DNA of 64,000 bases from JABDMH01 sp964428345 (GCA_964428345.1 CAYRYD010000002.1:124001-188000), one strand, 5' to 3'. Numbered from the stretch's first letter, positions 44,868 through 55,080 are shown. Notes: generated by a model from the letters alone, not told the origin. Numbers and translations: made by a program.

Positions 44868-46124
44868 TTAACTTCTGGCCTTGATTTTACAAGTAACCAC
44901 AGCAATATCATCCGGGTAAGCACGCTTACCCTTAAAGGTTTCCATTGCCTCCAGCAACTGCTGATTAAAATCCACTGCCGAAATATTCTTGTGCTCTTCC
45001 GCAAAATCCATCAATTTTTTCTCATCAAAATACGCACCATTTGCATCCCGGAGGTCTGTCAACCCATCAGTGTACAAGACGATCAGGGATTCCTGGTCAT
45101 CCAGTTTAATGCGCCCAACGTCAATTTCATCCAGATATTCAATTGCTCCGAGGATGGTACAACCTTTCTTCAGATATTTCGTCTGTCCACCATTGATGAA
45201 AATCGGAGGGTTGTGACCGGCATTGACATAGCGGATCACCCTTTTTCGGGGATCGAACTTTAAGATGAAAAAGGTAACGATTCGCTCACTCTTGGTGATC
45301 CCTACCAGTGTCGTATTAATATGGCGCACCAGATCGTCCAGCTTCTTGTAAATTTTCACAGCTGATCGCATGGTTGCCTGGAAATTGGCCATCAGGATCG
45401 CCGCCGGGATACCTTTTCCGGATACATCCGCCAAACAAATGATCAGCTTACCGTCATCCAGTTTACAGTAGTCAAAATAATCTCCCCCGATATCAGAATG
45501 CGGCCGGTAAATCGCTGAAAGTTCGACATCGGGTTCATCCGGTAATTCCGAAGGTATCAGCATCTGTTGTACCCGTTGCGCAAGTTCCAGTTCCTTTTTA
45601 TAGGTCTCCTGTTCAACAAACCGGTTAAACAGTCTCTTGTTTTCGATCGCCACCGCCACCACATTGGTAATGCTGATCATAAACTTAAAGCGGTCGTAGG
45701 CATCTTCCGACTGATTGATGTTGCCGACCAGGACATATGCCAACGGATCGTCTTTATGGAAGACAGGGATAACCAGCTCAAAAGGTTTCAGCACGTCAGG
45801 ACTTAATTCACCCACTTTTGAAAAATCCTTATACTTCTTCACCAAAACACTGGCCAGTATATCGATATCCTTTGGCTCATAGTCAATGACCTTATGGCAT
45901 TTCCATCCGGAAGGTTCTTTAAACAGCATGGCCAGACGATTGACTCCCAGATCCTGATGCAGAAACTGGGCATACATTTCAAACAGGTCCCTTTGCGACA
46001 TATTGGTATTGATAGCCTGGGTAATACGCATCAGAAAATTTAGTTGCACCTGTTTGTTGTACAATTCATCTTCCAGATGTTTGATCTGAGGATGTATATA
46101 TTGAGTCAGCGATTTTTCTTTCAT
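44868..46124 (-). CDS. GAF domain and SpoIIE-type PP2C phosphatase
   Basis: 418 residues: a helical N-terminus, a GAF-like sensor (about 45-180), a coiled linker (EQETYKKELELAQRVQQML) and a PP2C-type phosphatase domain with GGDYFDYCKLDDGKLII, LADVSGKGIPAAI and LYTDGLTDLRD, the metal-binding aspartates. Such RsbU/SpoIIE proteins dephosphorylate anti-anti-sigma or STAS proteins. No STAS or HATPase kinase gene is in the window, so the target lies elsewhere. First gene of the operon ending in nadK. Confidence 0.92.
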   Translation of the reverse strand: MKEKSLTQYIHPQIKHLEDELYNKQVQLNFLMRITQAINTNMSQRDLFEMYAQFLHQDLGVNRLAMLFKEPSGWKCHKVIDYEPKDIDILASVLVKKYKDFSKVGELSPDVLKPFELVIPVFHKDDPLAYVLVGNINQSEDAYDRFKFMISITNVVAVAIENKRLFNRFVEQETYKKELELAQRVQQMLIPSELPDEPDVELSAIYRPHSDIGGDYFDYCKLDDGKLIICLADVSGKGIPAAILMANFQATMRSAVKIYKKLDDLVRHINTTLVGITKSERIVTFFILKFDPRKRVIRYVNAGHNPPIFINGGQTKYLKKGCTILGAIEYLDEIDVGRIKLDDQESLIVLYTDGLTDLRDANGAYFDEKKLMDFAEEHKNISAVDFNQQLLEAMETFKGKRAYPDDIAVVTCKIKARS

Positions 46125-46338
46125 TGAGTTTTACCAAGCAGACAATAACGTAATAAATTTAACTAAATAGTTTCTTAGCCAGGAATGTCTCCGTGAAAAT
46201 ACTGATTGCAGACCGATTTCACCAGATCTCACCGCTTTGTGCGAGATCCTGTCCGCGCTACCAACTGATTTTCTTGGCCACAGGAAACGGCATCCGAAGG
46301 GAACCGCATGGTCGGTCACAAGACCTGACTGAACCTAA

Positions 46339-47769
46339 TCATGCCAACACCTTGGAAACAACCGTACCATGAACATCTGTCAGCCGGTATCTCCTGCCCT
46401 GGAATTTAAAGGTAAACCGCTCATGATCTATACCCATAAGATGCATAACCGTTGCCTGAAAATCATGCACATGGACAGGATCTTCAACGATATTGTAGCT
46501 GAAATCGTCGGTTTTTCCAATGGTCACCCCTTTATTAACACCGGCTCCGGCCATCCAGATGGTGAAGCATCGCGGATGGTGGTCCCGGCCATAATTGTCC
46601 GGGGTTAATTTACCTTGTGAATAACAGCCCCTGCCAAATTCACCACCCCAGATCACGAGGGTATCTTCCAGCAGCCCGCGCTGGCTGAGATCCTGCAATA
46701 AGCCGACCGAAGCCTGATCGGTATCTTTGGCCAGGAGTTTGATCTGATTCGGTAAGTTGCCATGGGTATCCCATCCCTGGTGGTAGAGTTGGACAAATCG
46801 CACTCCTTTTTCAATCAGTTTCCGGGCCAGAAGGCAGTTGTGAGCATAGGTACCCGGCTTTCGGGCATCTTCGCCATACAAGCTATAGATGTATTCGGGT
46901 TCATTCCCGGTGCTAAGTGTTTCCGGTACAGAGATCTGCATGCGATACGCCATTTCATATTGACTTATCCTGGCCCGAATCTCCGGATCCTCCCAATGCT
47001 CATATTGACTTTCATGCAAAGCAGTCAGATGATCCAGCATCGCTCTCCGGGTAGACCGGTCCAAACCAGCGGGGTCACTCAGGTACAATACCGGTTCGTG
47101 CCCTGATCTGAACATAACTCCCTGATGTTCGGAGGGCAGAAATCCATTGCCCCAGAGTTTGGCATATAGCGGCTGATCGAAATCCGTACTGCGGGAAAGC
47201 AGGACACAAAAAGCAGGAAGGTTATCATTTTCGCTACCGAGGCCATAGCTCATCCAGGACCCCATGCTGGGTCGCCCGGCCTGCTGCGATCCGGTCTGAA
47301 CAAAGGTCACCGCCGGATCATGGTTAATGGCTTCGGTATGCATGCTTTTGATGATACAAAGGTGATCGGCGATCTTTTGATGATAAGGTAAAAGATTACT
47401 GAGCCAGGCACCGCTTTCACCGTACTGAGCAAAAGTAAAGTCGCCCATCGCTAAGGGAAAGGATCTTTGATTGGAGGTCATGCCGGTCACCCGTTGATTC
47501 CCCCTGACCGAATCGGGCAACTCTTCACCAAACCTCTCCTTCAGCAGCGGTTTATAGTCAAACAATTCTATCTGAGAGGGAGCTCCACTTTGAAAAAGGT
47601 AGATAATCCTTTTGGCCCTTGCAGGAAAATGAGGCAACTCTCCCAAAGGAGACGACGACAGAGCATTCATGGAAGAAAAGGCAAGTCCTCCCAGGCCCAG
47701 CAGACTGTTTCTCAGGAAAGCCCGGCGGTTTAATTGGTCGGCTATTCCGGTAATACCAAAATTATTCAT
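46339..47769 (-). CDS. DUF1501 protein with Tat signal
   Basis: 476 residues. The N-terminus has a twin-arginine signal, NRRAFLRNSLLGLGGLAFS, so it should be exported folded by the Tat system (a tatA lies at 59307). The DUF1501 body is related to the sulfatase/alkaline phosphatase fold and includes NHDPAVTFVQTGSQQAGRP and the terminal HDFQATVMHLMGID. DUF1501 genes normally pair with DUF1549/DUF1553 genes, as here at 7 bp spacing. Biochemical role unproven; a link to degradation of complex sugars has been proposed for the pair. Confidence 0.92.
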   Translation of the reverse strand: MNNFGITGIADQLNRRAFLRNSLLGLGGLAFSSMNALSSSPLGELPHFPARAKRIIYLFQSGAPSQIELFDYKPLLKERFGEELPDSVRGNQRVTGMTSNQRSFPLAMGDFTFAQYGESGAWLSNLLPYHQKIADHLCIIKSMHTEAINHDPAVTFVQTGSQQAGRPSMGSWMSYGLGSENDNLPAFCVLLSRSTDFDQPLYAKLWGNGFLPSEHQGVMFRSGHEPVLYLSDPAGLDRSTRRAMLDHLTALHESQYEHWEDPEIRARISQYEMAYRMQISVPETLSTGNEPEYIYSLYGEDARKPGTYAHNCLLARKLIEKGVRFVQLYHQGWDTHGNLPNQIKLLAKDTDQASVGLLQDLSQRGLLEDTLVIWGGEFGRGCYSQGKLTPDNYGRDHHPRCFTIWMAGAGVNKGVTIGKTDDFSYNIVEDPVHVHDFQATVMHLMGIDHERFTFKFQGRRYRLTDVHGTVVSKVLA

Positions 47770-47776
47770 ACTTCAT

Positions 47777-50700
47777 CTACCTTTTAACGACAAAATCGTC
47801 ATAATTCATCAGTGCACTGGCTACCATAGCATGAGCCGCCAGCCGGTCCTTATCCAGCTCGGGATCCGTTAGGGACTCACCAACTGACAGAAGAGCGGAG
47901 GCATCCGATCTGCGACTGCTAAAATCCGAATACAGCGTGTCCCAGAGTTCTTTTGTCTCCTGCAATTCATCCGGCCGGGATTTTCGACCCAGCAACGTCC
48001 GGAAAGCCAGATCTATCGCATCATCCAGTTCTGGCATCTTCATCATTTTTTCGCCCAACACCCTGGCTGCTTCAACAAACTGAGGATCGTTCATCAGAAC
48101 CAGCGATTGTAAGGGTGTTGCAGTCTTTTGCCGGTTTACCACACAATAATATCGGTCAGGTGCATCAAAACTCAACATGGCAGGTGGAGGCGAGCTGCGC
48201 TTCCAGATCGTATAGAGGCTTCTTCGGTATAGGCTATCTCCCGATTGTTGCCGGTATTTGGTGGCATTGCGGGTGGCCAACGCCTCCCAGATACCATCCG
48301 GTTGATAGGGGTACACACTGGGACCACCAATTTGTTTAACCAAAAGTCCACAGGCTGCCAAAGCCTGATCCCGGATGATCTCGGCGCTGAGGCGATGGGC
48401 AGGGTAATGCGAATAGAAGTGATTATCCGGATCAGCCTCCCTGGCTTCTGCGGAAGGTTTCGAGCTTTGGCGGTAAGTTGCCGACAGCATGATTTCCCGT
48501 AGCATGGCCTTGATATCCCAATCCAGCTCGACAAATCTCAAGGCCAGGTAATCAAGTAGTTCCGGATGCGTAGGCAAGCTACCCTGACTACCAAAATCCT
48601 CCTGGGTTGAGACGAGACCTTTACCAAAACAAATCTTCCATAACCGGTTTACCTGAACCCGGGCGGTCAATGGATTTTCCGGATCGATCACCCACTTTGC
48701 CAGACTGAGGCGGTCCCGGCCTTCAATGGTTTGCCCCTCCCGGAATATTTCAGGTATCGCCGGTTCGACCGGTTCTGAAGGTGCATCGTAAGCTCCCCGG
48801 TCCAACACATAAGTGGGTCTTGGATATTTCTTTTCGTGCATAATCATGACCTCAGGCTGATCAGTGACCAGCTTATTTTGTTCCCAACGCACCAGCTGCA
48901 ACTGCCTGAGCACCTCATTGTACCGTTTGTTCTTGCCGCTGGCCAGATAGAAATCAAACCAGGCCTCGCGGTCGTTGCTCACCCGCTGATCAAAGAGGAA
49001 GGAAACTTCGACTGCAGAAAGCCTCCGGTTAAAGATCAACAGATCATCGGCCACCATATGCTGAATGGATTTGCGCAATTCCATACCGATAAGGAAGGGC
49101 TGATTGGACCAATTCGATCCCTTCACTCCATGTAAAATGCTTTTCCTGAGATGATCCGCATGTAGTCGATAATCCGGTTGCTGACCATTGATATAAAATT
49201 TTACCCCTTCTGCCCGGCTACTTCCGTCGTAACTCATGACAATATGGGTCCAGGTATTGACCGGGACCGGATCAACGGTCTGAAAATCAATACAATTGTC
49301 CGGCCAGACATGATTCAGCTGAAACGAGAGGGTACCATCGCTGTTCAACTTACAGAGGTAGCCGCGATACCCTTCAAAATCGCCATTGGTTTTACCAAAA
49401 ATGGGGCCTTCTTCACCCTGCCGAAGAAACTTCACCCAGATGGACACGGCAAACGGCTGATCGCGGTCAAAGTCCAGATCCCGGTTCAATCGAATGCCGG
49501 CATCTCCGGTAAACGATACTCCCCGGCCGGTATGCCCATCTTCCACAATCTGAGGCCTGTCGTCGGGATGACCCCAAAGAGCAGCATCCGGTTTCTGTTT
49601 CTGTTTATTGAAAAAGGTATACGTATTGGTGGGTTTTTCACCCGGTTGACGCCTGGGAGCTGGTCCCTTATCCAGATGGATGGCGTATTTGTCCAGACTG
49701 ATTTCTTTCTCAAATAAAAACTCGGCCATCAAACCTGTGCGATCCAAAAGCAGTGCTTCAGGATTGGCCTGATTTTTTGTCCACCATTGCTCAAACTCCG
49801 GTTGAAAGGTATCAATCTGGGAACTGAGCTTTTCCAGATAATCAATCTGTTTTTGCAGGGAATCCAATCTCACTGAAGCATCTTCACCAGGTATCAACAA
49901 GGTAGGTGAGGCTTCTCCATCGTAGGGAACAATTCCCGCATCATTGTTATTATTAAAAAATGCATAAAGGGCATAATAGTCCTTTTGGGTGATCGGATCG
50001 TATTTATGATCATGGCACCGGGCACATTCCATGGTGAGGCCAAGAATGCCTTTACCCAGGGTATTGGTCCGGTCAGCAACATACTCAACGCGGTATTCCT
50101 CATCGACCACTCCACCTTCCTGAGTCTGGGGATGATTGCGATTAAAGCAAGTAGCCAGCAACTGTTCAGGGGTAGGCCGGGATAATAAGTCTCCTGCCAG
50201 TTGCCACAATAAGAAGGTGTCGTAAGGCATGTTCTGGTTGAATTGCCGGATCACCCAATCCCGCCAGGGCCAGGTATTGCGCATGCCATCATCCTGATAA
50301 CCGTGCGAATCGGCATAACGGGCCAGATCCAACCATTCCATTGCCATTCGTTCACCGTACTGAGGCAGTGCCAGGTAGTAGTCAATCACATCGGGCACAT
50401 CCAATGTATCGCCATCTAAAAACCGTAGTTGTTCTTCTGGAGTTGGTGGCAGTCCGGTCAAATCCAGGGCAATGCGTCGCAGCAGGGTAGCGGGCTCAGC
50501 TTCAGCGCTGGGTTGCAGTCTGGCTGATCGCAGTTTTTGACCTATATAGTGATCGATGGGAGTCCGGGCACTCTCTTCATCCTTGGTGAGCGGTAGCGGT
50601 TTTTTCTCCGGAACAACAAATGCCCAGTGTTTTTTGTACTGCGCGCCTTGTTCAATCCACCTGAAGAGAATCGCCTTCTCGTAATCATCAAGCTGCAGAT

Positions 50701-51070
50701 TGGATTCAGGAGGCGGCATCATATATTCCGGATCATTACTGAGAAACCGGTGAACGAGTTCACTTTTTCTCAGATTGAAAGGGCTAATGACCCGGGATGC
50801 CACACTGGAAGGTCCGGTAGCGGGCTTCAAGGCATCTTCCGGAACATCCAGTCGCAAGTCGCCTTTACGTTGGTTGGCATCCGGTCCATGGCATTTAAAG
50901 CAACGGTCCGATAAAATCGGCTTGACATGAAAATTATAGTCAACCAATTCTGGCAGTTCCTCCGTCAAAGCGGCAATCCCGTCAGATTTGAGCGACTGAC
51001 AGGACATCCAGAGCCATAACATGCCGGTGGATAGAAGTCCGGTTGAAGAAGTAAATGACCACTTTGGCAT
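47777..51070 (-). CDS. PSD1 cytochrome-type lipoprotein (PSCyt1-DUF1549-LamG-DUF1553)
   Basis: 1097 residues. A lipoprotein-like signal ends with LWMSC (Cys24). A heme-c site CFKCH (57-61) sits in the PSCyt1 domain, followed by DUF1549 (about 170-370, RTPIDHYIGQKL, ALDLTGLPPTPEEQLRFL), a LamG-like beta-sandwich in the middle (about 480-690, carbohydrate-binding candidates) and DUF1553 at the C-terminus (NPLTARVQVNRLWKICFGKG, TPLQSLVLMNDPQFVEAAR). It appears to be a surface or periplasmic heme protein that binds a glycan. Expression is with the dehydratase upstream (80 bp) and DUF1501 downstream. Confidence 0.92.
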   Translation of the reverse strand: MPKWSFTSSTGLLSTGMLWLWMSCQSLKSDGIAALTEELPELVDYNFHVKPILSDRCFKCHGPDANQRKGDLRLDVPEDALKPATGPSSVASRVISPFNLRKSELVHRFLSNDPEYMMPPPESNLQLDDYEKAILFRWIEQGAQYKKHWAFVVPEKKPLPLTKDEESARTPIDHYIGQKLRSARLQPSAEAEPATLLRRIALDLTGLPPTPEEQLRFLDGDTLDVPDVIDYYLALPQYGERMAMEWLDLARYADSHGYQDDGMRNTWPWRDWVIRQFNQNMPYDTFLLWQLAGDLLSRPTPEQLLATCFNRNHPQTQEGGVVDEEYRVEYVADRTNTLGKGILGLTMECARCHDHKYDPITQKDYYALYAFFNNNNDAGIVPYDGEASPTLLIPGEDASVRLDSLQKQIDYLEKLSSQIDTFQPEFEQWWTKNQANPEALLLDRTGLMAEFLFEKEISLDKYAIHLDKGPAPRRQPGEKPTNTYTFFNKQKQKPDAALWGHPDDRPQIVEDGHTGRGVSFTGDAGIRLNRDLDFDRDQPFAVSIWVKFLRQGEEGPIFGKTNGDFEGYRGYLCKLNSDGTLSFQLNHVWPDNCIDFQTVDPVPVNTWTHIVMSYDGSSRAEGVKFYINGQQPDYRLHADHLRKSILHGVKGSNWSNQPFLIGMELRKSIQHMVADDLLIFNRRLSAVEVSFLFDQRVSNDREAWFDFYLASGKNKRYNEVLRQLQLVRWEQNKLVTDQPEVMIMHEKKYPRPTYVLDRGAYDAPSEPVEPAIPEIFREGQTIEGRDRLSLAKWVIDPENPLTARVQVNRLWKICFGKGLVSTQEDFGSQGSLPTHPELLDYLALRFVELDWDIKAMLREIMLSATYRQSSKPSAEAREADPDNHFYSHYPAHRLSAEIIRDQALAACGLLVKQIGGPSVYPYQPDGIWEALATRNATKYRQQSGDSLYRRSLYTIWKRSSPPPAMLSFDAPDRYYCVVNRQKTATPLQSLVLMNDPQFVEAARVLGEKMMKMPELDDAIDLAFRTLLGRKSRPDELQETKELWDTLYSDFSSRRSDASALLSVGESLTDPELDKDRLAAHAMVASALMNYDDFVVKR

Positions 51071-51150
51071 AGATCACTACAATTTAAGGCGAAAGCTATT
51101 GACGATCAAGGTCCGAATCGGATTGCTGGTCATCATTCAAAGACAACCGA

Positions 51151-52860
51151 TCAGTGCGAATCACGGGTAACCACATTACCTGATTTGCCTCGCAAAAAAT
51201 CCAGATCAGCTCCCTGATCGGCCTGTTGCACATGTTGAATATAATGACCGATATAACCCCGGTGGTACCCCAGGTCAGGTGCAGACCAACCGGTGCGCCG
51301 TTTTGCCAACTCTTCGTCACTCACATGCAGATGAATATACCGGTTAGCTACATCCACTTCGATTTCATCACCATTCTCCACAAGGGCCAGCGTACCCCCG
51401 GCTGCCGATTCCGGTGAGACATGCAGAAATACCGTACCAAAGGCAGTACCACTCATCCTTCCATCAGAGATACGTACCATATCGGTCACGCCCTTTTCCA
51501 GTAATTTCCGGGGCAGTCCCATATTACCAACTTCCGGCATTCCGGGATAACCCTTGGGACCTACATTTTTAAGAACAAGTACAGAGGTCTCATCCACCTC
51601 CAGGTGGTCATCATTGATCCGGGCATGATAATCCTCGATGTTTTCAAAGACGACGGCTTTGCCCTTGTGTTTCATCATGGCAGGAGTCGCTGCGGATGGT
51701 TTAATAACACAACCCTGAGTAGCAAGGTTACCCTTAACCACCGCAATTCCGGCGTGTTCCTGGAAAGGGTCTTCCACCGTTGCGATCACTTCCGGGCTAT
51801 AAATCTTTGCATCCGCATTGTTTTCGGCCACTGTTTTTCCGCTCACGGTCACAATATTCTGGTGGAGATGATCTTTCAACTGGTTGATCACGGCTGGTAA
51901 ACCTCCTGCATAGTAAAAGTCTTCCATAAAATATTCACCCGATGGTTGAAGATTGGCAAGCAAGGGTATCCTGCTACCGAGCGCGTCAAAATCATCCAGT
52001 GACAAGGGTATTTCCATCCGGCCGGCGATGGCCAGTAAATGAAGGACAAAATTGGTCGAGCCTCCGATGGCGGCATTGATCTTAATGGCGTTCTCAAAGG
52101 CCTCCCGGGTGAGTATCCGCGAGATATTCATCTCCTCCTGCACCATATCCACAATCCTCCGTCCACTCAACTGGGCCAATACCTTACGTCGGGAATCGGC
52201 AGCTGGAATCGCTGCATTTCCGGGCAGGGTCAGACCCAGGGCTTCGACCATACAAGCCATAGTCGAGGCAGTACCCATTACGGCACAATGGCCACGACTG
52301 CGACACATACAGGCTTCTGCTTCCCGTAAATCTTCTTCCTTAAAAGTTCCCTTAGTCACTTCCGCTGCAAAACGCCAGATATCGGAGGTAGCTATATTCC
52401 TGCCCTCATACTTACCGGTCAGCATTGGACCACCCGAGACCACGATTGTGGGAATATCGACACTGCAAGCACCCATCACCGGAGCAGGAGTCGTCTTATC
52501 GCAACCGCAAAGCAGCACCACTCCATCTATGGGATTGGCGCGAATGGACTCTTCAACATCCATACTCATCAGATTGCGATACAGCATAGCCGTTGGCTTG
52601 ATCAGCGTCTCTCCCAACGACATCACAGGAAATTCAAGAGGAAAACCTCCTGCCTCCAGTACCCCCCGCTTCACCGATTCTGCCAACTCCCGGAAGTGGG
52701 CATTGCAAGGCGTCAGTTCTGACCAAGTATTACAGATACCAATGACCGGCTTCGCCCGGAACTCGTCATCGGGAATTCCCTGATTCTTCATCCATGCCCG
52801 GTATATAAATCCGTCTTTCCCGGTTTTACCAAACCACCCCTGACTGCGAAGTTTAGTCAT
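51151..52860 (-). CDS. IlvD/Edd-family dehydratase, sugar-acid type
   Basis: 569 residues. The cluster ligands match the [2Fe-2S] arabonate-dehydratase pattern: Cys52 (ELTPCN), Cys120 (LCGCDKTTP) and Cys192 (CRSRGHC). Terminal PSKPE-type strings for branched-chain dihydroxyacids are not evident. It therefore more likely removes water from a sugar acid (arabonate or a similar aldonate) than from dihydroxyisovalerate, though true IlvD activity cannot be excluded. No other ilv genes are near. It leads an apparent operon with the PSD1 and DUF1501 genes. Confidence 0.85.
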   Translation of the reverse strand: MTKLRSQGWFGKTGKDGFIYRAWMKNQGIPDDEFRAKPVIGICNTWSELTPCNAHFRELAESVKRGVLEAGGFPLEFPVMSLGETLIKPTAMLYRNLMSMDVEESIRANPIDGVVLLCGCDKTTPAPVMGACSVDIPTIVVSGGPMLTGKYEGRNIATSDIWRFAAEVTKGTFKEEDLREAEACMCRSRGHCAVMGTASTMACMVEALGLTLPGNAAIPAADSRRKVLAQLSGRRIVDMVQEEMNISRILTREAFENAIKINAAIGGSTNFVLHLLAIAGRMEIPLSLDDFDALGSRIPLLANLQPSGEYFMEDFYYAGGLPAVINQLKDHLHQNIVTVSGKTVAENNADAKIYSPEVIATVEDPFQEHAGIAVVKGNLATQGCVIKPSAATPAMMKHKGKAVVFENIEDYHARINDDHLEVDETSVLVLKNVGPKGYPGMPEVGNMGLPRKLLEKGVTDMVRISDGRMSGTAFGTVFLHVSPESAAGGTLALVENGDEIEVDVANRYIHLHVSDEELAKRRTGWSAPDLGYHRGYIGHYIQHVQQADQGADLDFLRGKSGNVVTRDSH

Positions 52861-53071
52861 CGTTCGAATTTTTCTGTCCTGGCCTAAAGATATCAGTCAG
52901 CAGGCAAATCCAGTCAATTGTCCTGCAAAAGTTTTAAAAAAGGACCGCATAGTTCAAGGGTATGGCAGGTACTACAGGGAAAACCCATCAGTCAGCATGG
53001 AGATGATGCATTGCCAGGTACAAAAACAGTTAGCAGGGAATTTCTATCGGTCGTAAAATGGATCTCAACAA

Positions 53072-54322
53072 TCAGAGATCGAAAGCTTTTTTTATTTCGT
53101 CGACCATGTCCAGTTTTTCCCAGGTAAAGGTTTCGATTTCCGCTTCTTTCGACTGGCCGTTCAGTCCGAGCATTACCTTTTTCCTACCGGGAGTTCTTCC
53201 CATATGACCATAAGCAGCAGTTTCAAAATAGATTGGATTTTTCAAACCATACCGCTGGATAATGGAGGCGGGACGCAGGTCAAAAATCTGTAATAATTTT
53301 TCGGCAATATCCCCGTCTGGAATATCTTTTTTACAAGTACCGTAGGTATTGACGAAGAGTCCGACAGGTTTTGCTACTCCAATGGCATAGGCTACCTGAA
53401 CCAGGCATTGATCAGCCAGACCGGCGGCGACCAGGTTCTTGGCAATATGCCGGGTAGCATAGGCTGCAGACCGGTCTACTTTTGAAGGATCTTTTCCGGA
53501 AAAAGCACCTCCTCCATGAGCACCTTTTCCTCCATAGGTATCGACAATGATTTTTCTACCGGTCAGTCCGGTATCTCCGTGCGGACCTCCAATGACAAAT
53601 TTGCCCGTGGGGTTCACAAACAGGTGAAAATTGCCCTCGAAGAGCTTCCGGAGTTTAGCCGGTAACTTTTTCATGACCCGGGGCACGAGAATCTCCTGAA
53701 TATCCTTTCTGATTTTTTTGAGCATGGCTGATTCACTGGCAAAATCATCATGCTGGGTAGAGATCACTATGGTATCGATGGCCAGGGGTTTGTGATCGTC
53801 GCTGTATTTGATGGTTACCTGAGATTTGGCATCCGGGCGCAGGTACTTCATTAATTTACCGGCTTTGCGGATAGCCGCGAGTTCTCTTAAAAGCAGGTGT
53901 GACAATTCAATGCCCAATGGCATAAAACTCGGCGTTTCGTTGGTAGCATATCCAAACATCATACCCTGATCACCAGCTCCCTGCTCTTTGCTGGCAGCGG
54001 TGTCTACACCCTGGGCAATGTCTGGTGACTGCTCGTGAATGGTAGAAATAACACCACAGGAATGCGCATCAAACTGGTACTCGGACCTGTCATATCCGAT
54101 GCGTCGGATCACATCTCTGGCAGTTTTCTGGACATCGACATAGGCCTTGGAACTAACCTCTCCCGATATGACCGTCAGGCCGGTAGTGACCAAGGTTTCA
54201 CAGGCAACTCTTGAATCGGGATCCTGAGTCAGAAAAGCGTCCAGTATCGCATCGGAAATCTGATCTGCGACCTTATCGGGGTGACCTTCAGAAACCGATT
54301 CAGAAGTAAATAGATAGGGCAT
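53072..54322 (-). CDS. metK: S-adenosylmethionine synthase
   Basis: 416 residues starting FTSESVSEGHPDKVADQISD (HPDK loop) with GAGDQGMMFGYA and the terminal GGGAFSGKDPSKVDRSAAY. It makes S-adenosylmethionine from methionine and ATP. Typical length and complete domains. A -7 box lies 38 bases upstream, leaving too little leader for a SAM riboswitch. Confidence 0.98.
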   Translation of the reverse strand: MPYLFTSESVSEGHPDKVADQISDAILDAFLTQDPDSRVACETLVTTGLTVISGEVSSKAYVDVQKTARDVIRRIGYDRSEYQFDAHSCGVISTIHEQSPDIAQGVDTAASKEQGAGDQGMMFGYATNETPSFMPLGIELSHLLLRELAAIRKAGKLMKYLRPDAKSQVTIKYSDDHKPLAIDTIVISTQHDDFASESAMLKKIRKDIQEILVPRVMKKLPAKLRKLFEGNFHLFVNPTGKFVIGGPHGDTGLTGRKIIVDTYGGKGAHGGGAFSGKDPSKVDRSAAYATRHIAKNLVAAGLADQCLVQVAYAIGVAKPVGLFVNTYGTCKKDIPDGDIAEKLLQIFDLRPASIIQRYGLKNPIYFETAAYGHMGRTPGRKKVMLGLNGQSKEAEIETFTWEKLDMVDEIKKAFDL

Positions 54323-54359
54323 TTTACGTTGAAAATTTGGTGATGATGAAATTTTGCTG

Positions 54360-54367
54360 CAAAGTTA
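54360..54367 (-). promoter_or_regulatory. Candidate -7 box of metK
   Basis: TAACTTTG on the minus strand, a full TAnnTTTG match, 38 bases before the ATG. No TTG stands at the usual distance upstream. Confidence 0.5.
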
Positions 54368-54394
54368 GATTTTATTGGAAATTCGGGGAGTTCG

Positions 54395-55006
54395 TTATTT
54401 GATTTCGCAGGTTAGCATTTCCTGATCTTCGATGTAACCGGTAAGGACATCTCCAATTTCAACCGGGCCCACTCCGGCCGGTGTTCCCGTAAAGATATAA
54501 TCGCCCACCTGCAGACGGAAAAACCGGGAGATATGGCATATCAGTTCATCAAAAGAAAATATCAGATCGGCAGTGTTTCCTTCCTGGACCACTTTGCCGT
54601 TCCTGGTCATTCTGAAATGAATGCTTTGGTGATCGGGCAGGGAATCCAGCCGGATGAATTTACTCAGCGGCGCCGAATAATCAAAGGCCTTGGCAACTTC
54701 CCATGGATGACCCTTGGCCTTCAACTCATCCTGCAGATCCCGGGCGGTAAAATCGATACCAAAGCCAATCTCTTCATAGTATGTATGGGCAAATTCGGGC
54801 TCAACGTGCCGGCCGTTTTTACAGATCTTTAAAACGATTTCGGCTTCATGGTGCAGGTTCCTTGTAAAATCAGGGTAGTAGAAAGGTTTGTTGTCAACCA
54901 GCAGGGCCGTTGGAGGCTTCATAAATATGATGGGCTTCAGGGGCAGGGGGTTGTTCAGCTCTTTGGCATGATCAACATAATTCCTCCCTATGCAAATGAT
55001 TTTCAT
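54395..55006 (-). CDS. Fumarylacetoacetate hydrolase-family protein
   Basis: A 203-residue single FAH domain. Metal-binding acidic residues lie in NLHHEAEIVLKI and ARDLQDELK; YIFTGTPAGVGPVEIGD is at the end. It resembles short acylpyruvase or YcgM-like enzymes that hydrolyse C-C bonds of acylpyruvates or decarboxylate oxaloacetate. The natural substrate is not clear. It lies 74 bp after trpS. Confidence 0.9.
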   Translation of the reverse strand: MKIICIGRNYVDHAKELNNPLPLKPIIFMKPPTALLVDNKPFYYPDFTRNLHHEAEIVLKICKNGRHVEPEFAHTYYEEIGFGIDFTARDLQDELKAKGHPWEVAKAFDYSAPLSKFIRLDSLPDHQSIHFRMTRNGKVVQEGNTADLIFSFDELICHISRFFRLQVGDYIFTGTPAGVGPVEIGDVLTGYIEDQEMLTCEIK

Positions 55007-55080
55007 CCAGTGCCGGTATTTAATTTACTATTTCCGGGCGTCAATATACCGAAGTATGGTTGCCTGGTGGTAACACTTTC

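Noticed and set aside
52949..52974. A tRNA D-arm-like string (TAGTTCAAGGGTATGGCAG) between metK and the dehydratase
   Set aside because: No anticodon stem, no GTTCGA T-arm and no acceptor pairing nearby, so not a tRNA.
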